In this document: positions 25,397-42,300 of the stretch, piece by piece | How positions within the stretch are numbered: position 1 is the first letter of the stretch | How the letters are laid out: every line of letters begins with the position of its first letter | DNA from: Bombus terrestris | Taxonomy: Eukaryota > Arthropoda > Insecta > Hymenoptera > Apidae | Length of the DNA: 64,000 nucleotides | Direction of reading: 5' to 3' | NCBI RefSeq assembly: GCF_910591885.1 | Contig: NW_025963548.1 | Coordinates: forward strand, 6,687,501 to 6,751,500 | Position numbers and translations under genes: made by a program | Notes under the pieces: generated by a model | What the model was told of the DNA's origin: nothing | Database searches by the model: none | The model's input: only the letters and a program-made list of their open reading frames with translations

Positions 25397-28300
25397 AATT
25401 AATATCGTTATCTTGCATCACTATATAACGTATAACGTTATATTGAATTACTAAATGACGTATAACGTTATATTGCATTACTAAATGACGTATAACGTTG
25501 TATAGCTTCCCTTTATGACGTATAACGTTATGAACTATTACGTTATAACGTATAACGTTATGAACTGTTACGTTATAACGTATAACGTTATATTGCATCC
25601 CTATATGACGTATAACGTCATATTGCATGACTACAGGTCGTATAACGATATATTGCATCACTATAGGATGTAATACGTTATGATATATTACGTTATTACG
25701 TATAACGTTTTATTGCATAACTATATGACGTATAACGTTATATACTATAACGTTATGAATTAATATCGTTATATTGCATCACTATATGACGTATAACGTT
25801 ATATTGCATCACTAAATGACGTATAACGTTATATTGCATTACTAAATGACGTATAACGTTATATAGCTTCCCTTTATGACGTATAACGTTATGAACTATT
25901 ACGTTATAACGTATAACGTTATATTGCATCACTATAAGACGTATAACGTCATATTGCATGACTATAGGACGTATAACGTTATATTGCATCACTACATGAC
26001 GTGTAACGTTATATTGCATCACTATAGGACGTATTACGTTGTATACTATTCCGTTATAACGTATAACGTTATACTGCATCATTATATGACGTATAACGAT
26101 ATATTGCATTACTAAATGACTTATAACGTTATATAGCTTCTCTTTATGACGTATAACTTTATGATCTATTACGTTATGACGTATAACGTTATATTGCATC
26201 ACTATGTGACGTATAACGTCATATTGCATGACTATAGGACGTATAACGTTATATTGCATCACTATATGACGTATAACGTTATATTGCATCACTGTAGGAC
26301 GTATTACGTTATATACTATTACGTTAGAACGTATAACGTTATATTGCATCACTATAAGACGTATAACGTTATATTGGATCACTACACGACGTATTACGTT
26401 ATGATCTTTAACGTCATACCGTGTAACGTTATATTGCATCACTATATGACGTATAACGTTATATTGCATCACTATAGGACGTATTACGTTATATACTATC
26501 ACGTTATAACGTATAATGTTATACTGCATCACTATATGACGTAGAACGTTGTATTGCATTCCTAACTGACGTATAACGTTATATAGCTTCTGTTTATGAC
26601 GTATAACGTTATATTGCATCACTATAGGACGTATTACGTTATATACTATTACGTTATAACGTATAACGTTATATTGCATCACTATATGACGTATAACGTC
26701 ATATTGCATGACTACAGGACGTATAACGTTATATTGCATCACTATAGGATGTAATACGTTATGATATATTACGTTATTACGTATAACGTTTTATTGCATA
26801 ACTATATGACGTATAACGTTATATACTATAACGCTATGAATTAATATCGTTATATTGCATCACTAAATGACGTATAACGTTATATTGTATTACTAAATGA
26901 CGTATAACGTTATATTGCATCACTATAGGACGTATTACGTTATATACTATTACGTTATAACGTATAACGTTATACTGCATCACTATATGACGTATAACGA
27001 TATATTGCATGACTATAGGACGTATAACGTTATATTGCATCACTACATGACGTATAACGTTATATTGCATCACTATAGGACGTATTACGTTATATACTAT
27101 TACGTTATAACGTATAACGCTATACTGCATCACGATATGACGTATAACGATATATTGCATTACTAAATGACGTATAACGTTATATAGCTTCTCTTTATGA
27201 CGTATAACGTTATGAACTATTACGTTATAACGTATAACGTTATATTGCATCACTATATGACGTATAACGATATATTGCATGACTATAGGACGTATAACGT
27301 TATACTGCATCACTATATGACGTATAACGATATATTGCATTACTAAATGACGTATAACGTTATATAGCTTCTCTTTATGACGTGTAACGTTATGAACTAT
27401 TACGTTATAACGTATAACGATATATTGCATCACTATATGACGTATAACGTCATATTGCATGACTACAGGACGTATAACGTTATATTGCATCACTATAGGA
27501 TGTAATACGTTATGATATATTACGTTATTACGTATAACGTTTTAATGCATAACTATATGACGTATAACGTTATATACTATAACGTTATGAATTAATATTG
27601 TTATATTGCATCACTACATGACGTATAACGTTAAACTGCATCACTATATGAAGTATAACGATATATTGCATTACTAAATGACGTATAACGTTATATAGCT
27701 TCTCTTTATGACGTGTAACGTTATGAACTATTACGTTATAACGTATAACGTTATATTGCATCACAATATGACGTATAACGATATATTGCACTACTAAATG
27801 ACGTATAACGTTATATAGCTTCTCTTTATGACGTATAACGTTATGAACTATTACGTTATGATGTATAACGTTATATTGCATCACTATATGACGTATAACG
27901 TCATATTGCATGACTATAGGACGTATAACGTTATATTGCATCACTATATTACGTATAACGTCATATTGCATGACTACAGGACGTATAACGTTATATTGCA
28001 TCACTATAGGATGTAATACGTTATGATATATTACGTTATTACGTATAACGTTTTATTGCATAACTATATGACGTATAACGTTATATACTATAACGTTATG
28101 AATTAATATCGTTATATTGCATCACTATATGACGTATAACGTTATATTGAATTACTAAATGACGTATAACGTTATATTGTATTACTAAATGACGTATAAC
28201 GTTATATAGCTTCCCTTTATGACGTATAACGTTATGAACTATTACGTTATAACGTATACGTTATGAACTGTTACGTTATAACGTATAACGTTATATTGCA

Positions 28301-31300
28301 TCACTACATGACGTGTAACGTTATACTGCATCACTATAGGACGTATTACGTTGTATACTATTACGTTATAACGTACAACGTTGTACTGCATCACTATATG
28401 ACGTATAACGATATATTGCATTACTAAATGACGTATAACGTTATATAGCTTCTCTTTATGACGTGTAACGTTATGAACTATTACGTTATAACGTATAACG
28501 TTATCTTGCATCACTATATGTCGTATAACGTTATATTGCATCACTAAAGATCGTATAACGTTATATACTATTACGTTATAACGTACAACGATGTATTGCA
28601 TCACTATAGGACGTATAACGTTATATTGCATCTCTACATGACGTATAACGTTATATACAATTACGTTGTGGAGGAATAACGTTATATTGCATCACTATAT
28701 GACGTATAACGTTATAGCGCATCACTGTATGACGTATAACGGTATATACTATTACGTTATAACGTATATCGTTATCTTTCATCACTATAGGACGTATAAC
28801 GATATATTGCATTACTAAATGACGTATAACGTTATATAGCTTCTCTTTATGACGTATAACTTTATGATCTATTACGTTATGACGTATAACGTTACATTGC
28901 ATCACTATATGACGTATAACGTCATATTGCATGACTATAGGACGTATAACGTTATATTGCATCACTATATGACGTATAACGTTATATTGTATTACTAAAT
29001 GACGTATAACGTTATATTGCATCACTATAGGACGTATTACGTTATATACTATTACGTTATAACGTATAACGTTATACTGCATCACTATATGACGTATAAC
29101 GTTATATTGCATGACTATAGGACGTATAACGTTATATTGCATCACTACATGACGTATAACGTTATATTGCCTCACTATAGGACGTATTACGTTATATACT
29201 ATTACGTTATAACGTATAACGCTATACTGCATCACTATATGACGTATAACGATATATTGCATTACTAAATGACGTATAACGTTATATAGCTTCTCTTTAT
29301 GACGTATAACTTTACGATCTATTACGTTATGACGTATAACGTTATATTGCATCACTATATGACGTATAACGTTATATTGCATCACTATAGGACGTATTAC
29401 GTTATATACTATCACGTTATAACGTATAATGTTATACTGCATCACTATATGACGTAGTACGTTGTATTGCATTCCTAATTGTCGTATAACGTTATATAGC
29501 TTCTGTTTATGACGTATAACGTTATATTGCATCACTATAGGACGTATTACGTTATATACTATTACGTTATAACGTATAACGTTATACTGCATCACTATAT
29601 GACGTATAACGAAATATTGCATTACTAAATGACGTATAACGTTATATATCTTCTCCTTATGTCGTGTAACGTTATGAAATATTACGTTATAACGTATAAC
29701 GTTATATTGCATCACTATATGACGTATAACGTCATATTGCATGACTACAGGACGTATAACGTTATATTGCATCACTATAGGATGTAATACGTTATGATAT
29801 ATTACGTTATTACGTATAACGTTTTATTGCATAACTATATGACTTATAACGTTATATACTATAACGCTATGAATTAATATCGTTATATTGCATCACTAAA
29901 TGACGTATAACGTTATATTGTATTACTAAATGACGTATAACGTTATATAGCTTCTCTTTATGACGTATAACGTTATGAACTATTACGTTATAACGTATAA
30001 CGTTATATTGCATCACTATATGACGTATAACGTCATATTGCATGACTATAGGACGTATAACGTTATATTGCATCACTAGATGACGTATAACGTATTATTG
30101 CATCACTATAGGACGTATTACGTTATATACTATTACGTTATAACGTATAACGTTATACTGCATCACTATATGACGTATAACGATATATTGCATTACTAAA
30201 TGACGTATAACGTTATATAGCTTCTCTTTATGACGTATAACGTTATGAACTATTACGTTAAAACTTATAACATTATATTGCATAACTATATGACGTATAA
30301 CGTCATATTGCATGACTATAGGACGTATTACGTTATATACTATTACGTTATATCGTATAACGTTATATTGCATCACTATATGACGGATAACGATATATTG
30401 CATTACTAAATGACGTATAATGTTATATAGCTTCTCTTTATGACGTATAACGTTATGAACTATTACGTTAAAACTTATAACATTATATTGCATAACTATA
30501 TGACGTATAACGTCATATTGCATGACTATAGGACGTATTACGCTATATACTATTACGTTATATCGTATAACGTTATATTGCATCACTATATGACGGATAA
30601 CGATATACTGCATTACTAAATGACGTATAACGTTATATAGCTTCTCTTTATGACGTATAACGTTATGAACTATTACGTTATAACACATAACGTTATATTG
30701 CATTACTATATGACGTATAACGTCATATTGCATGACTATAGGACGTATAACGTTATATTGCATCACTATATGACGTATAACGTTATATTGCATCACTATA
30801 GGACATATCACGTTATATACTATCACGTTATAACGTATAACGTTATATTGCATCACTATATGACGGATAACGATATATTGCATTACTAAATGACGTATAA
30901 CGTTATATAGCTTCTCTTTATGACGTATAACGTTATGAACTATTACGTTAAAACTTATAACATTATATTGCATAACTATATGACGTATAACGTCATATTG
31001 CATGACTATAGGACGTATTACGTTATATACTATTACGTTATATCGTATAACGTTATATTGCATCACTATATGACGGATAACGATATACTGCATTACTAAA
31101 TGACGTATAACGTTATATAGCTTCTCTTTATGACGTATAACGTTATGAACTATTACGTTATAACGCATAACGTTATATTGCATTACTATATGACGTATAA
31201 CGTCATATTGCATGACTATAGGACGTATAACGTTATATTGCATCACTACATGACGTATAACGTTATATTGCATCACTATAGGACGTATTACGTTATATGC

Positions 31301-31402
31301 TATTACGTTATAACGTATAACGTTATACTGCATCACTATATGACGTATAACGATATATTGCATTACTAAATGACGTATAACGTTATATACTATAACGTTA
31401 TG
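25397..31402 (+). repeat. 6,006-bp superunit, copy 4 (complete)
   Basis: All six blocks (361, 1081, 751, 511, 1771, 1531) are present with exact lengths, homologous to 2609-8614 at an offset of 22,788. GTGGAGGAATAAC is at 28668. The left edge differs slightly (ATATCGTTATCTTGC and TATATAACG against ATATCTTTATATTGCG and TATATGACG). The CGCTATATACT change near 30541 is shared with copy 3. Confidence 0.85.
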
Positions 31403-34400
31403 AATTAATATCTTTATATTGCGTCACTATATGACGTATAACGTTATATTGAATTACTAAATGACGTATAACGTTATATTGCATTACTAAATGACGTATA
31501 ACGTTATATAGCTTCCCTTTATGACGTATAACGTTATGAACTATTACGTTATAACGTATAACGTTATGAACTGTTACGTTATAACGTATAACGTTATATT
31601 GCATCCCTATATGACGTATAACGTCATATTGCATGACTACAGGTCGTATAACGATATATTGCATCACTATAGGATGTAATACGTTATGATATATTACGTT
31701 ATTACGTATAACGTTTTATTGCATAACTATAGGACGTATAACGTTATATACTATAACGTTATGAATTAATATCGTTATATTGCATCACTATATGACGTAT
31801 AACGTTATATTGAGTTACTAAATGACGTATAACGTTATATTGCATTACTAAATGACGTATAACGTTATATAGCTTCCCTTTATGACGTATAACGTTATGA
31901 ACTATTACGTTATAACGTATAACGTTATGAACTGTTACGTTATAACGTATAACGTTATATTGCATCACTATAAGACGTATAACGTCATATTGCATGACAA
32001 TAGGACGTATAACGTTATATTGCATCACTACATGACGTGTAACGTTATATTGCATCACTATAGGACGTATTACGTTGTATACTATTCCGTTATAACGTAT
32101 AACGTTATACTGCATCATTATATGACGTATAACGATATATTGCATTACTAAATGACTTATAACGTTATATAGCTTCTCTTTATGACGTATAACTTTATGA
32201 TCTATTACGTTATGACGTATAACGTTATATTGCATCACTATGTGACGTATAACGTCATATTGCATGACTATAGGACGTATAACGTTATATTGCATCACTA
32301 TATGACGTATAACGTTATATTTCATCACTGTAGGACGTATTACGTTATATACTATTACGTTAGAACGTATAACGTTATATTGCATCACTATAAGACGTAT
32401 AACGTTATATTGGATCACTACACGACGTATTACGTTATGATCTTTAACGTCATACCGTGTAACGTTATATTGCATCACTATATGACGTATAACGTTATAT
32501 TGCATCACTATAGGACGTATTACGTTATATACTATCACGTTATAACGTATAATGTTATACTGCATCACTATATGACGTAGAACGTTGTATTGCATTCCTA
32601 ACTGACGTATAACGTTATATAGCTTCTGTTTATGACGTATAACGTTATATTGCATCACTATAGGACGTATTACGTTATATACTATTACGTTATAACGTAT
32701 AACGTTATACTGCATCACTATATGACGTATAACGAAATATTGCATTACTAAATGACGTATAACGTTATATATCTTCTCCTTATGACGTGTAACGTTATGA
32801 AATATTACGTTATAACGTATAACGTTATATTGCATCACTATATGACGTATAACGTCATATTGCATGACTACAGGACGTATAACGTTATATTGCATCACTA
32901 TAGGATGTAATACGTTATGATATATTACGTTATTACGTATAACGTTTTATTGCATAACTATATGACGTATAACGTTATATACTATAACGCTATGAATTAA
33001 TATCGTTATATTGCATCACTAAATGACGTATAACGTTATATTGTATTACTAAATGACGTATAACGTTATATTGCATCACTATAGGACGTATTACGTTATA
33101 TACTATTACGTTATAACGTATAACGTTATACTGCATCACTATATGACGTATAACGATATATTGCATGACTATAGGACGTATAACGTTATATTGCATCACT
33201 ACATGACGTATAACGTTATATTGCATCACTATAGGACGTATTACGTTATATACTATTACGTTATAACGTATAACGCTATACTGCATCACGATATGACGTA
33301 TAACGATATATTGCATTACTAAATGACGTATAACGTTATATAGCTTCTCTTTATGACGTATAACGTTATGAACTATTACGTTATAACGTATAACGTTATA
33401 TTGCATCACTATATGACGTATAACGATATATTGCATGACTATAGGACGTATAACGTTATACTGCATCACTATATGACGTATAACGATATATTGCATTACT
33501 AAATGACGTATAACGTTATATAGCTTCTCTTTATGACGTGTAACGTTATGAACTATTACGTTATAACGTATAACGATATATTGCATCACTATATGACGTA
33601 TAACGTCATATTGCATGACTACAGGACGTATAACGTTATATTACATCACTATAGGATGTAATACGTTATGATATATTACGTTATTACGTATAACGTTTTA
33701 ATGCATAACTATATGACGTATAACGTTATATACTATAACGTTATGAATTAATATTGTTATATTGCATCACTACATGACGTATAACGTTAAACTGCATCAC
33801 TATATGAAGTATAACGATATATTGCATTACTAAATGACGTATAACGTTATATAGCTTCTCTTTATGACGTGTAACGTTATGAACTATTACGTTATAACGT
33901 ATAACGTTATACTGCATCACAATATGACGTATAACGATATATTGCACTACTAAATGACGTATAACGTTATATAGCTTCTCTTTATGACGTATAACGTTAT
34001 GAACTATTACGTTATGATGTATAACGTTATATTGCATCACTATATGACGTATAACGTCATATTGCATGACTATAGGACGTATAACGTTATATTGCATCAC
34101 TACATTACGTATAACGTCATATTGCATGACTACAGGACGTATAACGTTATATTGCATCACTATAGGATGTAATACGTTATGATATATTACGTTATTACGT
34201 ATAACGTTTTATTGCATAACTATATGACGTATAACGTTATATACTATAACGTTATGAATTAATATCGTTATATTGCATCACTATATGACGTATAACGTTA
34301 TATTGAATTACTAAATGACGTATAACGTTATATTGCATTACTAAATGACGTATAACGTTATATAGCTTCCCTTTATGACGTATAACGTTATGAACTATTA

Positions 34401-36027
34401 CGTTATAACGTATACGTTATGAACTGTTACGTTATAACGTATAACGTTATATTGCATCACTACATGACGTGTAACGTTATACTGCATCACTATAGGACGT
34501 ATTACGTTGTATACTATTACGTTATAACGTACAACGTTGTACTGCATCACTATATGACGTATAACGATATATTGCATTACTAAATGACGTATAACGTTAT
34601 ATAGCTTCTCTTTATGACGTGTAACGTTATGAACTATTACGTTATAACGTATAACGTTATCTTGCATCACTATATGTCGTATAACGTTATATTGCATCAC
34701 TAAAGATCGTATAACGTTATATACTATTACGTTATAACGTACAACGATGTATTGCATCACTATAGGACGTATAACGTTATATTGCATCTCTACATGACGT
34801 ATAACGTTATATACAATTACGTTGTGGAGGAATAACGTTATATTGCAACACTATATGACGTATAACGTTATAGCGCATCACTGTATGACGTATAACGGTA
34901 TATACCATTACGTTATAACGTATATCGTTATCTTTCATCACTATAGGACGTATAACGATATATTGCATTACTAAATGACGTATAACGTTATATAGCTTCT
35001 CTTTATGACGTATAACTTTATGATCTATTACGTTATGACGTATAACGTTACATTGCATCACTATATGACGTATAACGTCATATTGCATGACTATAGGACG
35101 TATAACGTTATATTGCATCACTATATGACGTATAACGTTATATTGTATTACTAAATGACGTATAACGTTATATTGCATCACTATAGGACGTATTACGTTA
35201 TATACTATTACGTTATAACGTATAACGTTATACTGCATCACTATATGACGTATAACGATATATTGCATGACTATAGGACGTATAACGTTATATTGCATCA
35301 CTACATGACGTATAACGTTATATTGCATCACTATAGGACGTATTACGTTATATACTATTACGTTATAACGTATAACGCTATACTGCATCACTATATGACG
35401 TATAACGATATATTGCATTACTAAATGACGTATAACGTTATATAGCTTCTCTTTATGACGTATAACTTTACGATCTATTACGTTATGACGTATAACGTTA
35501 TATTGCATCACTATATGACGTATAACGTTATATTGCATCACTATAGGACGTATTACGTTATATACTATCACGTTATAACGTATAATGTTATACTGCATCA
35601 CTATATGACGTAGTACGTTGTATTGCATTCCTAATTGTCGTATAACGTTATATAGCTTCTGGTTATGACGTATAACGTTATATTGCATCACTATAGGACG
35701 TATTACGTTATATACTATTACGTTATAACGTATAACGTTATACTGCATCACTATATGACGTATAACGAAATATTGCATTACTAAATGACGTATAACGTTA
35801 TATATCTTCTCCTTATGACGTGTAACGTTATGAAATATTACGTTATAACGTATAACGTTATATTGCATCACTATATGACGTATAACGTCATATTGCATGA
35901 CTACAGGACGAATAACGTTATATTGCATCACTATAGGATGTAATACGTTATGATATATTACGTTATTACGTATAACGTTTTATTGCATAACTATATGACG
36001 TATAACGTTATATACTATAACGCTATG
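31403..36027 (+). repeat. 6-kb superunit, copy 5 (361+1231+751+511+1771; ladder absent)
   Basis: It follows copy 4 directly, making two superunits in true tandem. The second block is 1,231 bp instead of 1,081. The extra 150 bp are accounted for by one extra GAACTGTTACG monomer near 31922 (30 bp) and a 120-bp segment at about 32700-32820 with ACGAAATATTGC and ATATCTTCTCCTTATG monomers, also seen in the 1,771-bp block (for example 6810-6900). From 32995 onward it matches 26839 onward at an offset of 6,156. GTGGAGGAATAAC is at 34824. Confidence 0.82.
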
Positions 36028-37607
36028 AATTAATATCGTTATATTGCATCACTAAATGACGTATAACGTTATATTGTATTACTAAATGACGTATAACGTT
36101 ATATAGCTTCTCTTTATGACGTATAACGTTATGAACTATTACGTTATAACGTATAACGTTATATTGCATCACTATATGACGTATAACGTCATATTGCATG
36201 ACTATAGGACGTATAACGTTATATTGCATCACTAGATGACGTATAACGTATTATTGCATCACTATAGGACGTATTACGTTATATACTATTACGTTATAAC
36301 GTATAACGTTATACTGCATCACTATATGACGTATAACGATATATTGCATTACTAAATGACGTATAACGTTACATAGCTTCTCTTTATGACGTATAACGTT
36401 ATGAACTATTACGTTATAACGTATAACGTTATATTGCATCACTATATGACGTATAACGTCATATTGCATGACTATAGGACGTATAACGTTATATTGCATC
36501 ACTATAAGACGTATAACGTTATATAGCTTCTCTTTATGACGTATAACTTTACGATCTATTACGTTATGACGTATAACGTTATATTGCATCACTATATGAC
36601 GTATAACGTTATATTGCATCACTATAGGACGTATTACGTTATATACTATCACGTTATAACGTATAATGTTATACTGCATCACTATATGACGTAGTACGTT
36701 GTATTGCATTCCTAATTGTCGTATAACGTTATATAGCTTCTGGTTATGACGTATAACGTTATATTGCATCACTATAGGACGTATTACGTTATATACTATT
36801 ACGTTATAACGTATAACGTTATACTGCATCACTATATGACGTATAACGAAATATTGCATTACTAAATGACGTATAACGTTATATATCTTCTCCTTATGAC
36901 GTGTAACGTTATGAAATATTACGTTATAACGTATAACGTTATATTGCATCACTATATGACGTATAACGTCATATTGCATGACTACAGGACGAATAACGTT
37001 ATATTGCATCACTATAGGATGTAATACGTTATGATATATTACGTTATTACGTATAACGTTTTATTGCATAACTATATGACGTATAACGTTATATACTATA
37101 ACGCTATGAATTAATATCGTTATATTGCATCACTAAATGACGTATAACGTTATATTGTATTACTAAATGACGTATAACGTTATATAGCTTCTCTTTATGA
37201 CGTATAACGTTATGAACTATTACGTTATAACGTATAACGTTATATTGCATCACTATATGACGTATAACGTCATATTGCATGACTATAGGACGTATAACGT
37301 TATATTGCATCACTAGATGACGTATAACGTATTATTGCATCACTATAGGACGTATTACGTTATATACTATTACGTTATAACGTATAACGTTATACTGCAT
37401 CACTATATGACGTATAACGATATATTGCATTACTAAATGACGTATAACGTTACATAGCTTCTCTTTATGACGTATAACGTTATGAACTATTACGTTATAA
37501 CGTATAACGTTATATTGCATCACTATATGACGTATAACGTCATATTGCATGACTATAGGACGTATAACGTTATATTGCATCACTATAAGACGTATAACGT
37601 TATATTG
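35429..37607 (+). repeat. 1,081-bp contiguous tandem duplication
   Basis: About 35429-36526 is repeated as 36510-37607 (offset 1,081, 36 monomers plus one base). The copies share the private change CAGGACGAATAACG (near 35908 and 36989), which I did not see elsewhere, and the same AATTAATAT landmarks (36028, 37109). The junction near 36510-36526 joins CACTATAAGACG to a GCTTCTC-type monomer. The shared private change argues that this is a recent, simple duplication. Confidence 0.85.
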
Positions 37608-39388
37608 GATCACTATAGGACGTATTACGTTATGATCTTTAACGTCATACCGTGTAACGTTATATTGCATCACTATATGACGTATAACGTTATATTGCAT
37701 CACTATAGGACGTATTACGTTATATACTATCACGTTATAACGTATAATGTTATACTGCATCACTATATGACGTAGAACGTTGTATTGCATTCCTAATTGA
37801 CGTATAACGTTATATAGCTTCTGTTTATGACGTATAGCGTTATATTGCATCACTATAGGACGTATTACGTTATATACTATTACGTTATAACGTATAACGT
37901 TATACTGCATCACTATATGACGTATAACGACATATTGCATTACTAAATTACGTATAACGTTATATAGCTTCTCTTTATGACGTATAACTTTATGATCTAT
38001 TACGTTATGACGCATAACGTTATATTGCATCCCTATATGACGTATAACGTCATATTGCATGACTATAGGACGTATATCGTTATATTGCTTCACTACATGA
38101 CGTATAACGCTATATTGCGACACTATAGGACGTATTACGTTATATACTATTACGTTATATCGTATAACGTTATATTGCATCACTATATGACGGATAACGA
38201 CATATTGCATTACTAAAGGACGTATAACGTTATATAGCTTCTCTTTATGACGTATAACTTTATGAACTATTACGTTATAACACATAACGTTATATTGCAT
38301 CACTATATGACGTATAACGTCATATTGCATGACTATAGGACGTATAACGTTATATTGCATCACTACATGACGTATAACGTTATATTGCATCACTACAGGA
38401 CGTATAACGTTATATTGCATCACTACATGACGTGTAACGTTATATTGCATCACTATAGGACGTATTACGTTGTATACTATTACGTTATAACGTATAACGT
38501 TATACTGCATCACTATATGACGTATAACGACATATTGCATTACTAAATTACGTACAACGTTATATAGCTTCTCTTTATGACGTATAACTTTATGATCTAT
38601 TACGTTATGACGAATAACGTTATATTGCATCCCTATATGACGTATAACGTCATATTGCATGACTATAGGACGTATAACGTTATATTGCATCACTATATGA
38701 CGTATAACGTTATATTGCATCACTGTAGTACGTATTACGTTATATACTATTACGTTAGAACGTATAACGTTATATTGCATCACTATAAGACGTATAACGT
38801 TATATTGGATCACTATAGGACGTATTACGTTATGATCTTTAACGTCATACCGTGTAACGATATATTGCATCACTATATGATGTATAACGTTACAGTGCAT
38901 CACTGTATGACGTATAACGTTATATACTATTACGTTATAACGTATAACGTTGAATTGCATCACTATATGACGTATAACGTTATATTGCATCACTATATGA
39001 CGTATAACGTTATATTGAATTACTAAATGACGTATAACGTTATATTGTATTACTAAATGACGTATAACGTTATATAGCTTCCCTTTATGACGTATAACGT
39101 TATGAACTATTACGTTATAACGTATACGTTATGAACTGTTACGTTATAACGTATAACGTTATATTGCATCACTATATGTCGTATAACGTTATATACTATT
39201 ACGTTATAACGTACAACGATGTATTGCATCACTATATGACGTATAACGTCATATTGCATGACTACAGGACGTATAACGTTATATTGCATCACTATAGGAT
39301 GTAATACGTTATGATATATTACGTTATTACGTATAACGTTTTAATGCATAACTATATGACGTATAACGTTATATACTATAACGTTATG
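37109..39388 (+). repeat. 2,280-bp divergent block; start of a different variant set
   Basis: After a left part shared with 36028 onward, the block introduces variants absent or rare to its left: AACGACATATTGC followed by CTAAATTACG, GACGCATAACG or GACGAATAACG with CATCCCTATATG, ATTGCTTCAC, ATTGCGACAC, and GTTACAGTGCATCACTG. No GTGGAGGAATAAC occurs between 34824 and 40467. The same variants recur in the 3.2-3.4 kb units at 44-53 kb, so this block is a relative of those units next to the 6-kb superunits. Confidence 0.75.
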
Positions 39389-42300
39389 AATTAATATCGT
39401 TATATTGCATCACTATATGACGTATAACGTTATACTGCATCACTATATGAAGTATAACGATATATTGCATTACTAAATGACGTATAACGTTATATAGCTT
39501 CTCTTTATGACGTGTAACGTTATGAACTATTACGTTATAACGTATAACGTTATACTGCATCACTATATGACGTATAACGATATATTGCACTACTAAATGA
39601 CGTATAACGTTATATAGCTTCTCTTTATGACGTATAACGTTATGAACTATTACGTTATGATGTATAACGTTATATTGCATCACTATATGACGTATAACGT
39701 CATATTGCATGACTATAGGACGTATAACGTTATATTGCATCACTATATTACGTATAACGTCATATTGCATGACTACAGGACGTATAACGTTATATTGCAT
39801 CACTATAGGATGTAATACGTTATGATATATTACGTTATTACGTATAACGTTTTATTGCATAACTATATGACGTATAACGTTAAATACTACAACGTTATGA
39901 ATTAATATCGTTATATTGCATCACTATATGACGTATAACGTTATATTGAATTACTAAATGACGTATAACGTTATATTGTATTACTAAATGACGTATAACG
40001 TTATATAGCTTCCCTTTATGACGTATAACGTTATGAACTATTACGTTATAACGTATACGTTATGAAGTGTTACGTTATAACGTATAACGTTATATTGCAT
40101 CACTACATGACGTGTAACGTTATACTGCATCACTATAGGACGTATTACGTTGTATACTATTACGTTATAACGTATAACGTTATACTGCATCACTATATGA
40201 TGTATAACGATATATTGCATTACTAAATGACGTATAACGTTATATAGCTTCTCTTTATGACGTGTAACGTTATGAACTATTACGTTATAACGTATAACGT
40301 TATCTTGCATCACTATATGTCGTATAACGTTATATTGCATCACTAAAGATCGTATAACGTTATATACTATTACGTTATAACGTACAACGATGTATTGCAT
40401 CACTATAGGACGTATAACGTTATATTGCATCTCTACATGACGTATAACGTTATATACAATTACGTTGTGGAGGAATAACGTTATATTGCATCACTATATG
40501 ACGTATAACGTTATAGCGCATCACTGTATGACGTATAACGGTATATACTATTACGTTATAACGTATATCGTTATCTTTCATCACTATAGGACGTATAACG
40601 ATATATTGCATTACTAAATGACGTATAACGTTATATAGCTTCTCTTTATGACGTATAACTTTATGATCTATTACGTTATGACGTATAACGTTACTTTGCA
40701 TCACTATATGACGTATAACGTCATATTGCATGACTATAGGACGTATAATGTTATATTGCATCACTATATGACGTATAACGTTATATTGTATTACTAAATG
40801 ACGTATAACGTTATATTGCATCACTATACTACGTATTACGTTATATACTATTACGTTATAACGTATAACGTTATACTGCATCACTATATGACGTATAACG
40901 ATATATTGCATGACTATAGGACGTATAACGTTATATTGCATCACTACATGACGTATAACGTTATATTGCATCACTATAGGACGTATTACGTTATATACTA
41001 TTACGTTATAACGTATAACGCTATACTGCATCACTATATGACGTATAACGATATATTGCATTACTAAATGACGTATAACGTTATATAGCTTCTCTTTATG
41101 ACGTATAACTTTACGATCTATTACGTTATGACGTATAACGTTATATTGCATCACTATATGACGTATAACGTTATATTGCATCACTATAGGACGTATTACG
41201 TTATATACTATCACGTTATAACGTATAATGTTATACTGCATCACTATATGACGTAGTACGTTGTATTGCATTCCTAATTGACGTATAACGTTATATAGCT
41301 TCTGGTTATGACGTATAACGTTATATTGCATCACTATAGGACGTATTACGTTATATACTATTACGTTGTAACGTATAACGTTATACTGCATCACTATATG
41401 ACGTATAACGAAATATTGCATTACTAAATGACGTATAACGTTATATATCTTCTCCTTATGACGTGTAACGTTATGAAATATTACGTTATAACGTATAACG
41501 TAATATTGCATCACTATATGACGTATAACGTCATATTGCATGACTACAGGACGTATAACGTTATATTGCATCACTATAGGATGTAATACGTTATGATATA
41601 TTACGTTATTACGTATAACGTTTTATTGCATAACTATATGACGTATAACGTTATATACTATAACGCTATGAATTAATATCGTTATATTGCATCACTAAAT
41701 GACGTATAACGTTATATTGTATTACTAAATGACGTATAACGTTATATTGCATCACTATAGGACGTATTACGTTATATACTATTACGTTATAACGTATAAC
41801 GTTATACTGCATCACTATATGACGTATAACGATATATTGCATGACTATAGGACGTATAACGTTATATTGCATCACTACATGACGTATAACGTTATATTGG
41901 ATCACTATAGGACGTATTACGTTATGATCTTTAACGTCATACCGTGTAACGATATATTGCATCACTATATGATGTATAACGTTACAGTGCATCACTGTAT
42001 GACGTATAACGTTATATACTATTACGTTATAACGTATAACGTTATACTGCATCACTATATGACGTATAACGATATATTGCACTACTAAATGACGTATAAC
42101 GTTATATAGCTTCTCTTTATGACGTATAACGTTATGAACTATTACGTTATGATGTATAACGTTATATTGCATCACTATATGACGTATAACGTCATATTGC
42201 ATGACTATAGGACGTATAACGTTATATTGCATCACTATATTACGTATAACGTCACATTGCATGACTACAGGACGTATAACGTTATATTGCATCACTATAG

